A stretch of 64,000 bases of DNA, taken from NCBI GenBank assembly GCA_018881555.1, contig JACAXG010000111.1:1-64000 (forward strand). The letters are read 5' to 3'. Below the pieces are notes generated by a model that did not search any database, had not been told where the DNA came from, and saw nothing but the letters and a program-made list of their open reading frames with translations. The stretch is from Amblyornis subalaris. Lineage: Eukaryota > Chordata > Aves > Passeriformes > Ptilonorhynchidae. This document shows positions 11,925 through 22,971 of this stretch, one piece after another; position 1 is the stretch's first letter, and each line of letters starts with the position of its first letter. Position numbers and translations under genes: made by a program.

Positions 11925-14900
11925 GTGAGTGACCGCGACCGCGCTCCTCCGGCCAGGCATCTGCTGACTCCCGGGCGTGGGGGGTGGTGTGAAGAAAATT
12001 GTTGCGCTTTGGGTAGAGGAATCGCCTTTCCCACTCCTGAACCCGACTTTGTAGTTGTTAACAGGTGGGAGTCTCCGGCTTGGCTTTTTGCGTGTGCTCC
12101 CTGGGGAGCAGCGCTCGGCTCGCTCCCGCCGCCTAGCCGGGGTCGCTCTGGAGCGCAGCTGGCGTAGCTGGGAAGTAGCTGCTTGCACTGGTGCTCGCGT
12201 TATGCAGCTGAGGGGACAGTGGTAGCAATCATAAACGAAAGACCTGAAGGCAGGTAGACTAAAAGTTCCTCTTGGGAGCCAGAGGTTTTCATCTTGGGTG
12301 GGTGTCTCCTTGTTGGTGTATCTGCCCTGAGCCAGATCGATGGGATGTGCTAAGAATCTCTGGGGTGGACAAACATTTTAATGGCGATGCATGCTACAGC
12401 ATAGATTACAGAAAGCGAACATATTGGCCAGGCATACAGGGAAATCGAGAACAAATCGAGGATTCAGATAGGAGTGACATTTGAGTGCTTGATGGTCTGG
12501 CTCCTTGGGATCAGAATCCTATAGCTAGGTGCTGAACGAACACACAAATGCAGATTTTGGATGAACTGCTTCCTGTCCAAGGACAATCTCAGTCCTCATG
12601 TGCTTAGAAACAACGTTGTGTATTCCTACCTAAAGCAGACTCTTTAAGGTCTGGAATGATATATCTTATTCAACAGATCACATGTATCATTTCAAAAATA
12701 AACATAGATCTATAAGCTTTTGACCTGGGAGTAAGATGGCCACAGGTTGAATGTCGGCTGGGGAAATAACCTAAGGGTGAAGAGACCTACGGTAGAAATG
12801 ATGTCATGGCAACAAGAAAGCACCAGATAAAGTAACAATATTGTCTTGTGGAGGGGGAACAGGAGTAGTATTGCATTCATCTGTACCATGCTGTAAATTA
12901 AAATACTGTGGTTTAGGGTGGCGTTTTGGAGCGTTTTTTTTTTATTTTATAATACACTAACTTCCCTTTGCAATAGATGCCTTTAACCCAGGTAAGGGTT
13001 ATATCATCAGAACTCATCAGAAAAATACACAATGCAGCTGAGGGTTGGTATTGGTTGGTTTGTAGGGGTTTTTGTTTTGTGGAGCTTGTTGAGCTTCTGT
13101 TGTTCTAAACAAAGTTGTTCTTGTGGCTTACAGCTGAGATGAATTCTTACTCCAGCCAGAACCCTGAATGAGATTCAGGTTGCAAGTGTTTCGCCAGACT
13201 CGAAAGGTTGTATTAATCCTTGATTAATCTTTGCTTTTCCAGAATCTTTCTGAAAGAATGATCAACTTTTACCTGTTTTCTTCTCTAAAGCAACACTGTC
13301 ATGGTGTTTTTATGTTAGAGGATTTGTCTTGCATTAATCCCACTAAACTTCATAAAGCGCAGGACAGATGGGAATGACAGATTCTGAATTTTTTAGTTTG
13401 TTAATTTGTCAGGATTTTTAATATTTTTTCTTAGGTTTTTTTTTTAAACCCACTATTTCTTGTTGAGAATGGGTAACTATTAGGTTTTTTTCTTCATTTA
13501 TGCATGACTTTTTTAATTAGAGCATAGGATTTCTGAAATCACATTTCATCACTAAGAATAATTCAGTTGGAATCATTTTCCAAAGCAGTGCCAGAATATA
13601 CTAATTCTTAAGACATTTCCCACCAGCACTTTTTTTTTTCCTTCCCACTTGCACCCACACTATCCCTGGGGAAAAAAAAAAGAAACAAAATGTAAGATTT
13701 AGATCCTTTTGACGTCGGTGTTTTGGCCTCATCCCCCCAGCCTGGTCTCCCAGATTGTATTTTTCTTGTAGTAACTTCTGTTTGTCCGCCACAGTTTACT
13801 TTTTAAAGGTTGTCACTTGATTGAAGAGGATTTTTGGGGGTCAGTGCTCAAGTAGGAGTTTGGTACAAGTGGTGCTGCGCATGTGTACTTTTTGGTTGTT
13901 TTTTCCCAATTGTGTATTTTCTGGCCTTCCTTTTCTTTACACAGTTGTAGAACTTGCTGATACTGATGTTTCACGCTTATTTATTACTTGTTACTTTTCC
14001 ACTGAATAATCCTTAGAGTTGGCTTTTATTTTATTATTTTGTTAATTCCTGAAGAATAATTGGTAGTCTTGTTTCTTTATCAAAATGGAGTGGGGGGGAG
14101 GAAAAGTATGCTAAGTTTGTTTACCTTGTTTTGATATTAAGTCCTTGAGTGATGGAGAGGGAGTTTCTACATTATCAGAACCTGAAATAGTGAAGGATAT
14201 TTGAGATAGAAAGGATTTGCAAGAGCCAACATTGTCTAGAGCACACATGTGGCTGGCTCCAAACAACCTCTAACTGTAAAGCTGATATCTTTGTTTAGAA
14301 TGACCCTGGTTACATTTTGAGTAAAGGTATTACATATTGAAGGAATGAAGTACAGTTATAGCTTTAGAATTTAAGGTTTTCCAACTGTTTTTCTCTCTCC
14401 ATCATCTGCTTGTGTAACTCTGGTAATGGAAAGGTGAGTGGAACCCCCCGCTCAAACTGATGAAAATTTTGCTGTGCGAAACAACAGATCACAGTTTGGA
14501 TCATGCTGAATTTCTGCTCATAAAGAGGATTGTCTGGATGCTTTCTGTTAAGGTCTTGAGTGTAATTTGTACTTATGGCCTCTGAAGTATGTGAGTTTTT
14601 CAGCCCATTTTAAGCAGAGGCTGCACAGTGTTTTAGTTCAATAAAAATGGAGATAACTGGCTGCTCTGCTCTCCAGTTTCTGATCACAACAACTTTTCTT
14701 TTTTGTTCAAAGATAATATTGCTTTTGAAGTGAAATTTCCCCCAGGATACTTACTGTAGTTCAGATATAAAACAACAAGTGAGAAATACACGAACACATG
14801 AAATTAAACTGTATTTTGCTGTGGCATCAGTGAAATTATAGCTGTGAACCAGGACAGTATCCTGTCCTGGATACTGAAAATCAGATGGGCTGAGTACAAA

Positions 14901-15449
14901 AGATTGATGAGATGTACTCAGCTCCCTTTATGGCAGAACTGAACTATGTGTATGCAGGTGAGGAACAGTATATGTGCAGGTGTAATCCAGTGAGTGGAGA
15001 GCTGGATTTGAGATTGCTTTGTCACGGAGCAGATTAAGCAAAACTTATCTTGATCTCTGAGTTTTGAATTTGTGAATTTAAGAAATCAGCTGTCATTTTC
15101 CCTTTCTCACTTATTGTGGCAAAAGCACCTTTGCCATGAGGCTGGCCAGCCTGGTGAGGAGACTGTTAAGCTAGCAGTGACATGGGAGAGATATTACAGC
15201 CCTGAGTTGTAAGAGAAAATGGTGAAGCAAGGACAGAAAGCAAAAGTACAGGGTATGGGAGGAACAAGGCAGAGCTTGGGCATGTTAAAATAAGGCAGAA
15301 GAGCACCCACCTCCAGGATGCATACCTGTCTGCACACTGCTTGGAATTTGAGCAGGAGGGACAACAGCTCAACTTGTGGCCAGAGCTGCAGCATTGCTGG
15401 GATACCTATGATGTGCTGAGGCTGTGATCGATGGACACAAGCCCTTCAG
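11925..15449 (+). other. Start of inferred long first intron
   Basis: This begins with the donor gtgagtgacc and returns to AT-rich sequence within about 200 bp. No recognised exon follows. It contains T/G-rich low-complexity runs on the plus strand (for example near 13050) and a compound palindrome at 14849-14876. The sequence from about 15130 to 15450 may already belong to the following CR1 relic, but the boundary is unclear. Confidence 0.5.
14849..14876. repeat. Compound palindrome
   Basis: Two overlapping perfect 8-bp inverted repeats occur. One is ccaggaca (14849-14856) with tgtcctgg (14863-14870), and the other is cagtatcc (14855-14862) with ggatactg (14869-14876). They are mutually exclusive hairpins sharing bases. 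Functional meaning is unknown. Confidence 0.55.
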
Positions 15450-16940
15450 GAGAGACGGGCAGGGAAGATGAGGAATAGTGCTGTGCTCCATGTGAAGGAG
15501 CAGCTCAGATATATGGGGCTCATGTCTGCGTAGAGCTGTTGGGTTGGGTTAGGGTCAGAGGAGAGTTTGCTAAGCGTGTCACTGTGCTGGGGTGTGTTAC
15601 AGACCACTGACAAGGGTGAGGAAGCAGATAGACCTTTCTCCAGACAACCTGAGGAAGGCTCTGAGCCACAGACCTCCATCCTTATTGGGAAATGTAATAC
15701 ATCAGAACACCAGCCATCCAGGAGATTGCTGGAGATTGTTAAGGAAAACTGGTACTAAATGGTCCTCTAGTCGTTGAGCAGCACACTGTGACCCTGTCCA
15801 TAGACAGGCTGACTTGTTTGCTTGTTTAAGCTATTGTATGATTTTTTTTTTCAACTATATTTGTCTTTTCTGCTGGCAAGCAGAAACAATGTTCTTGTAA
15901 GAACTTCTTGCTGCAGTTTTAGATGAAAGCAAGGTGGTGCAGGTGCTGTAATTGCCAGTGATGAGGAGGAGCTGTCTGCAGGCACCTCTCCTAAAATGAG
16001 TTTGTTCTGCTACCAAGGAATTTGTGTGGCACAGCTTGAAGGCCAAGTCATGTGTGCAGTGCAGCACAGCACTGGCCAGGGCGTACTCAGGTTATCTGGT
16101 GTGTGGATCACCGACTCCTAGATGTGCAAGGGTCCCCTGTCAGGATCACTATAGATGAAGGAAACACAGGGACAGCAAACACACATAAGGCAGGTCCTTG
16201 CCACGTTGTCATTAGCAATGTCTTCCAGGCCTCTGCACTCAGTGACTTGGCTGAAGGAGGAGAGGATCTACTGGCTGAGATTGATGGTCAAAGTTATTGA
16301 TCACTCAGGAGCACGTGACCCTGGGACACATCAGGCTGCACCCCAGGGTGCTGAGGCAAATGGCTGATGTTCTTGTACAACCAGTTTCCATCAGCTCTTC
16401 AAGGCTGTGGAGATAAGGGAGAACCTCAACAACTGGAGAAAGGCAAATGTCACACCTGCCTTCAAAAAAGGGCAAAGCCACTGTGGGGAACCACAGGCTG
16501 GTCATCTGACCATCAGTCTGAGGTAAAATTGAGGAGGGAGACCTCCTGGAGCTCATGTCTGGGTACAGGAAGGAGCAGACAGTGACAGGAAACAGTTGGC
16601 AGGGATTTACCAAGGGTCAGTCATGCCTGAACCACCCCTTATGCCTTCTGTGACATAATTGGGATGGGAGGAGAGCAGCAGATGCCAACTACTTTTGCTC
16701 TAGCCAGGCTTTTGTAGCTGGACTGTGATATTATAGTCTGGGAGGGATGACATGTGGGTGTGGGAGGACCAGTGGTGGAGCCAGGGTTTGGGGGGAGTAG
16801 GCTCTCTCCAGTCTTGGTGGTTTCACATCCCAAGTGGGTGAAGCCCTGAGCAGCCTGATCTGCCCCTCTCAGCAGCAACTGGGACTAGAGATGTCCCCAA
16901 GTCCCTTCCAGCCTGAGTTACCTTGAGATTGTGTAAATCA
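15450..16940 (+). mobile_element. Long decayed CR1 LINE (EN, RT and 3' parts)
   Basis: Segments of CR1 ORF2 occur in the expected plus order. An endonuclease-region stretch lies near 15590-15740 ('ggggtgtgttacagacc', 'tgaggaagcagata', 'ccatccaggagattgctgg'). A reverse-transcriptase stretch lies near 16370-16510 ('aactggagaaaggcaaatg' encoding N-W-x-K-A-N-V, then 'ttcaaaaaagggcaaag' for F-K-K-G-K). A 3' stretch lies near 16800-16930 ('gtccccaagtcccttccagc'). The spacing is shorter than in an intact element and frames are broken, so internal deletions and frameshifts have killed it. The 5' limit is uncertain, and part of 15800-16300 may be unrelated sequence. It lies in the inferred first intron. 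Confidence 0.75.
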
Positions 16941-19900
16941 ACATTAGAAAGTCCTTTGAGAATTAATTTACAAGATATACACTAGCACAACTAGTAACTG
17001 TTGCCTCTAGTTTGTCTTCTTGAAAATCTTACAAGTATACCTACATTGGTTATCAGAAATGAAAACACTTCTTAAGAAAAATCAAAATAGTAATTCTAGG
17101 CTAGGGCTGGGACTGGTAAAATAATCTGTTAATACTGTAAGATGGAAGATAACACTTTGCCTGGCTGATCTCCCTTCTGCATGGGTGGGAGGATCACCCC
17201 TCTCTGCATCAGTCTGCCTGTCCAGCCCCAGCTCCTCACTGCCTCCTCCAGCCTGAGGATTCAGCTTGCCAGAGGTAGTTAAAAACAGGTGTCCATTATA
17301 TTTGAATGCAATACTTTCCTGGTGGTTTTGTTCAGAAATCTTAGCAATAAAGGGTCCAATAAGACTGGAAACCAGAAATTTCTGTCGGTGGTATGACTGG
17401 GAGGTGAGACGAGGTTGTGCTGCTGGAGGACTTGCATCATCAGGTGAGTTGTGATGAAGTTTACTACTGATTTGGTTTTACTGTCTTTGAAGGAAATACT
17501 TGTTTTTATTGTTAATTTTTTTAAGTTCTTGGTAGCAGAAGGGAGCATAACTAATCCTATGCAGGAACAATTTATTGTGTATGACAAATTGTACATTTTG
17601 TCTAGCTTTTATTTTAGGCAGATGCTTTATTTTTTCTTAGTTTTTGCATCTATAAAATGGGTTTTTAAAATTTTATATAGTATATAGCAGTGTGTTTTTG
17701 TGGTTTTTTTAAACTTATTTCTGTATGCCATGGATAAGCAACACTCTTTCTAACTGCCTATTTGGATGCTTTAGTAACAAAGCTAGAAAAAAGGACTATT
17801 TAAGCTTCAGTTTAAATGAAGTTTCCTGAACCTAAATGTGAGGTTGCCTTTTTAAGCATCTCTCCTGAATGTGTTGCCCAGTATCTCCTTGCAGCTGGCC
17901 TCCAGTGAGGAAACCTGTCAAGAAATTTCCTATAATAGACCAGTCCTAAATACTTGTCTGAACAGCTGATCTTGTGTTTGTTCCTTTAGTGGTGGTACAA
18001 AAAAATTGTATTCTCTGCATTACTTCTTGGTGCATGTGTGGACTAATCTATTAACTAATGCAATTTTTAAAGGTTACTAATTCATTACAATTTTAGAGAT
18101 CAGGTTTTTATCAGGAATGAAAACGATTTTGCTTGCCTGTCAACTTTCTTGTGAAGGTGTTCTCTATAGTGTGGACTAGTACTGCCTGATGCTGGATAAA
18201 CATCCATAAACCTCCATTATTAGTATGAAGTGACTTTGAAATAGCTAAATTTTGTGCTGAAGGAAAAGTTTCAGATTTTGGATTTAAATAATTCTGGAAA
18301 ATGCTTATGTATGGCAACCCTTGGAAGTCGCTTCCATGCTAAATTATGCTATGACTTTAGCTTTCAAGAGCAGTGCTCTGTACCTGGTAGAGCAAAGTGT
18401 AATATTGCTGACTGCACTCACATGCAATGCAAGTCACTGCAGAGCTATAATGGGATTTTTAGCACAAGAGATAAGGAAAACAGGAAAAAGAAATCCAAAC
18501 CCAAATGAACAGGGAAAATGAATTCTCATTAAAATAATAAAACAGAACAACAGTTCAATTTTTACAATTCTCATCTGCTTGTCTCCCCTGAAAATACATA
18601 AGGGATTATTATATTGATGACATAGTATGTAAGAAAATACCAAGGACTGAAGTTATTTTGCTTTCTCTTCCTTTCTTGTGGAGATAATAATCATTAATTA
18701 TTGATGTACAGCCTCTTCTGTATCTGAAATGAAAGTACATGTACTTCAAAAGAAGGTGGTTTAATCATTAGAGTGATAGGGTCAAACTCCATGAGCAGAA
18801 TTCAGAAATTATTTATAATTGGGGATTTCTAACTTCATCTCATTCACTTCTTTGGGGCCTGATGATTTTTGAGTGGTGGCTGACCTACCTTTTTGTTAAA
18901 AGATTGATTTCAAACTGAATATCCAAGATCAATAGACATCTTCTAAGTCTTGAGCACTTCCAGTTTTATGCTGAATGTGGATAAACTGTGAGTCTGAGAG
19001 TTGCTGATGTAGAGTGCTGTTGTCCCTGACCACTCCACAAAAAGGCAAAACAGGCTTCTGAAGGCTTGCTTTCCTGTAGGACATTTTATCTGTTGTCTTT
19101 CTGTACACTAGCTCAGGTGCCTGAAAATACTGGATTTAATTAAAAAATTTTTAAATTACAAATAATAACTTAGAAGCAAGAAAAAAAAATAAAAAAGAAC
19201 AGTGTGAGGACTTGAGAAATCTCTAGACCTGTGACAAGGAGTGTGAAAACTTCTGTCTAGATCAGGAGACAATTTTACTTTTCACAATCATTTTTTGCTA
19301 TGGTTTTGTTTTTGCCATGGGAGGCAGCTACTGTGAGGCATGTATGTAGGCTTTTGGAATTCATCTGAGGCTTATAAGATGTTTTATTCATCACAGCATA
19401 ATACAGACAAGTACTTCTTAAACTGTTGGTGTTAATATTGGTTAACAAACCAGGAGCACATTTTAACTTGCATCACTTAGACTAACACTGGCTGGGCAAT
19501 GATACATGTGTCTTGTTATAACCTATATTCTGTGTTTGTAGCTGAAAGCAACTCTTTCCAGACATAATTTATTTCTCTGATGAAGCAGTATTTCAACAAT
19601 CCTGTGACATTTCAAAATGAAAGTGGAAAGAAGAGTCTTATTATTTCCTGGTACATGTATTCTTTTCCTGGTATTCTTATGTTCTTTTTGTTTTTAGATA
19701 ACATAATTGCTTTAATGACAGAATGGAAGTGTTGTGTAAAGAGTATTCAAAATAGGTAGTCTCTTGTTGCAATTTTTTTAAGTTTGCCTTGAATTGCAGA
19801 AAAACTGACTTGTTACAAAGCCCTGTGAATCACAGTGACTACAGAGGTTAAAGAAGAAGAAAATTTAAATATTTTCACAAGCAAATGAAAACTTTCTGCT

Positions 19901-20027
19901 TCTTATTGCCAGATTTTTAGTGCTTGCTCTCTAGGAATAAAGTGTAATAAGAAAATTTAGTATATTACTATCAGATGCTTTATTACAGCTATTTATTCTG
20001 TCTTTATTTCTCAATATTTCCTCTGAG
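16941..20027. other. AT-rich, probably intronic DNA
   Basis: No known gene or repeat is recognised, apart from the exon-like segment at 17336-17443 described separately. A poly-A-rich patch lies near 19140-19200. Confidence 0.5.
17336..17443 (+). other. Candidate internal exon (unproven)
   Basis: A pyrimidine-rich tract ending ggttttgttcag precedes 108 bases that end in CAG|gtgagt, a consensus donor. One frame is open throughout (phase 1 at both ends, 36 codons) and reads in part ILAIKGPIRLETRNFCRWYD. An earlier, weaker donor (GAG|gtgaga at 17403/17404) is also possible. I do not recognise the peptide. Phase 1 does not join directly to the phase-0 end of the 11.8 kb exon, so it would need another exon between, belong to a non-coding transcript, or be chance. 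The minus strand is also open here, which weakens the coding inference. Confidence 0.22.
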
Positions 20028-21535
20028 TGAATCATAGAATATACTAAGTTGGAAGGGACCTGTCAGGATCATCGTGTCCAACTCCTGGCCCTGTGCAGGA
20101 CACCCCAAGAATGTGACTGAGAGCATTGTCCAAACACTTCTGGAACCTGGACTTGGTGCTGTGGACTTCTCTAGGGAGCCTGTTCCATTGCTCAACAGCC
20201 CTTTGGGTGAAAAAACCTTTTCCTGATATCCAGCCTAAACCTCCCTTGACTCAGCTTCATGCCATTCACTGAAGTCCTGTCCCCGGTCACAAGAGTGAAA
20301 AGATCAGTACCTGCCCCTCCGCTTCCCCTTGTGAGGATGTTGAAGACCACAATGAGGTCTCCTCTCCATCTCTTCTTCTCCAGACTGAACAAACTGATTG
20401 ACCTGAGCTGCTCCTCATAAGGCTTTCCCTCCAGACCTCCACCATCCTTGTGGCCCTCCTTTGGATGCTCTCTAATAGCTTAGTGTCTATATTGTGTTAT
20501 ATTGTGGTGACCCAAACTGCCCCCAGCACTCGAGGTGAGGGCTCCCCAGTGCAGAGCAGAGTGGGACGATTCCCTCCCTTGCCTGGCTGGCAATGCTGTG
20601 CCTGATGCACCCTACGACAGGATTGGCTTTCCTGGCTGCCAGGGCACTGCTGACACATATTCAGCTTGGTATTGACCCGAATCCCCAGGTCCCTTTCCAC
20701 AGTGCTGCTCTTCAGCTTCTCATTCCCCACTTTACACACATAACCAGGGTTATCCTGTCCCAGGTACAGAATCCAGCACTTGCCCTTGTTAAACTTCTTA
20801 TGGTAGGTGACTGCGCATCTCTCTTAATTTGTTGAGCTCTCTCTGCAGGGCTGCTCTGCCCTTAAGGGAATCAACAGACACTCCCAGTTTAGTGTCATTG
20901 GCAAACTTAGTATTCCTTTGAATCCTGTGTCCAAGATGTTGAATGAAACAGGGCTGAGGATGGAGCCCTCTGGAACCCCACTAATGACCGAACACCAATC
21001 TGGTGTCATCCCGTTCGCTATAACCCTTTGTGGCTGACCCATGAGCCAGCTCCTTACTTGTTCAGCTGTGTGCTGGACATTTTGTCTAGTAGGGTTCTGT
21101 GAGAGCATCAAAAGCTTTGCTGAAGTCCAAAAAGGTTCCATCTACTGGTTTTCCTAGATCAACTCAGTGGTTCACCCTGTTGTAGAAGGAAATCAGGTTT
21201 TATATAGCAAGACTTCCTCTCATTAAGGTATGCTGGCTGTCACCGATGGCTGTGTTGTCATCCAAGTGGTTTTCAATATCTCCCAGAGTAATCTTTTCCA
21301 TGACTTTACCAGGCATGACGTGAGACTGACAGCCTGTAGTTTCCAGAGACCTCCCTGATTTTCATGAAAATTGGGACAACATTCCCCAGATTCCAGTCAG
21401 CTGGGACCTCTCTGTGTTCCCAAGACCACTCAAAAATCATTGAGAAAGGCTTTGTGATGGCATCAGCCAGCTGTTTGGGTATTCTCAGATGAATCTTATT
21501 GGGCCCCATAGATTTGTAGAGATCCAGCTAAGTAG
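20028..21535 (-). mobile_element. CR1 LINE, minus orientation, with RT remnants
   Basis: The 3' end is at the left (tgaatcatagaatatactaag, then ttggaagggacc), and the element extends about 1.5 kb rightwards into ORF2. On the minus strand, reverse-transcriptase motifs are visible. One is SGVPEGSILSPVSFNI at about 20975-21020, matching the LINE G-V-P-Q-G-S-x-L-x-P signature. Another, near 21370-21410, is ADWNLGNVVPIFMK followed by S-G-N-Y-R-L-S, matching the ADWxxxNVxPIFKKG...GNYRPVS signature. Frames are broken by stops and shifts, so it cannot mobilise itself. The 5' end is truncated near 21535, as is usual for CR1. Confidence 0.93.
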
Positions 21536-22926
21536 TTTAAAAGTAGAACTAAGGTGAATCTGACCTGGAATGTTGAAATTGCTTTCTTGCTGGAAACCTG
21601 ACAGGTTAGAATATGTTTCACTATTTGCTCTCACTTTTTCTTTGATTTTGAAGGTAGTTATTATGGAGAATCTAAATCTGCAGTAACTTTTCTTATTCAG
21701 ATTTCTCTGGTTCTGCAATGTAAGCCAACTTTTGCTGTTAAAGATTTCCCAGACACCAGAAGTTCTTAATGGTCAGATGTGCTCTAGGTACTTTCACTAG
21801 TGGTCTCTCAAGAGAATAGGATACAAGAAAAGGAAATGCATGTGACTGGATGACTTAGAATTTCAAAGGGCCTGGTAGGAAGCTTTGTGACAAAAAGTTG
21901 TCATAGGAAATGACTAAGGCTGTACTAATATCAGAAGTTGTGAATGAAGCTTGGAGACAAGTGGAAAGTTACCGAGGCAATAAGGCAGGCAAGTGAGAGA
22001 GATTTTAATGAACTTAGCAGTGAACGTAGATGCAGTGAGATTCACCTCTCAGCATGAGCTTATTTGCTCTCCCGTTCAGTTATCAAAATTGTGACAAGGC
22101 TGGTTATATTATTCAATATAACTACTTTGGAGATGGCAACCTCTTGATTTTAGATGTGCATTTTGGTTTCAAAAAAGTATTTCCCTAATGTTTAGGTATT
22201 AGAGTTATTTTAAAAGCTAGTATTAAAAGACATCTGTCAATCTTTTATGTTGACAATGGAAGAACACAGATATTGTGTTGTATGAAAACAATTTAATCAG
22301 AATTAAAGCTTTCAGCTCATGGGCAAGAACTACAAAGGCTCAAATTCATTCCTGACACTATATGTTTGAAATTGGTGGGATGTGCTCTGATGCTGAACAT
22401 AAAAAACCTTTAAATATAAGAACATGGAAGTCTAGGGATACTGTAAAGCTTTTAAGAGTTTGTAAAATCAATTCACATAAGCTGTTAAGAAGGTAAGCTC
22501 CTTAGTTATGATTGTTCTCTGTTAGTAGATTTGACAACCCTTCTGAAAGGTAGGGTTGTTATTTCTCTGAAGTACTGAGAGGATGTTAGAGATATCCTGT
22601 TTCACACTGTTGCATCAATTGTGTCTCGATGCAAGTAGAGCAGTAATGATTTATTCCTGTGTCAGTGTTGGAGTATGACTATATAGGTCTCATTTCACAT
22701 TCCAAGTAGGGTGACATTACTCAGACTACAAAACAGTTACACTGCCTACAGTTGCTGAAAATCTAAGATGAGTAATTAAGAAAATGCAGAATATAATAGG
22801 TGGGTTGCAATGCACAACATTCTTAAACAATGGTGCAGAAGAAAGTGTCTCAGTAGCTGAGACACAGTGCTGTTGATAACACGAGGTTTCTACAGAGGGT
22901 ACAACTATGCAAATTACCAAAAAATC

Positions 22927-22971
22927 ACAGAAGGATATTATTCAAAACCCTATAAATTAATATCCTTCTGT
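22927..22971. repeat. Inverted repeat, 14-bp perfect arms
   Basis: The sequence acagaaggatatta (22927-22940) is the exact reverse complement of taatatccttctgt (22958-22971), with a 17-bp loop. It would make a stable hairpin in single-stranded DNA or RNA. It could be a miniature element remnant or a chance palindrome; no target-site duplication is evident. Confidence 0.65.

Larger units (their letters stand above)
11560..11960. promoter_or_regulatory. CpG island spanning promoter and first exon
   Basis: This is a sharply bounded GC-rich segment dense in CpG dinucleotides, the only such block in an otherwise AT-rich window. It covers a GC box, a TATA box, the inferred transcription start and the first coding exon. 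CpG islands mark many vertebrate promoters. The density of CpG suggests the sequence is normally unmethylated in the germ line (inference). The long open frames on both strands (for example 11502-12188 minus) are a by-product of few A/T-rich stop codons. Confidence 0.88.

Noticed and set aside
11502..12188. 228-codon minus-strand open frame and 205-codon plus frame across the CpG island
   Set aside because: GC-rich DNA lacks stop codons. The plus frame starts upstream of the TATA box and reads through a consensus donor into the intron, so only 11766-11924 is supported.
20824..21141. Reverse-transcriptase-like protein as a host gene
   Set aside because: It is part of a decayed CR1 LINE with broken frames and a recognisable CR1 3' end at 20028.
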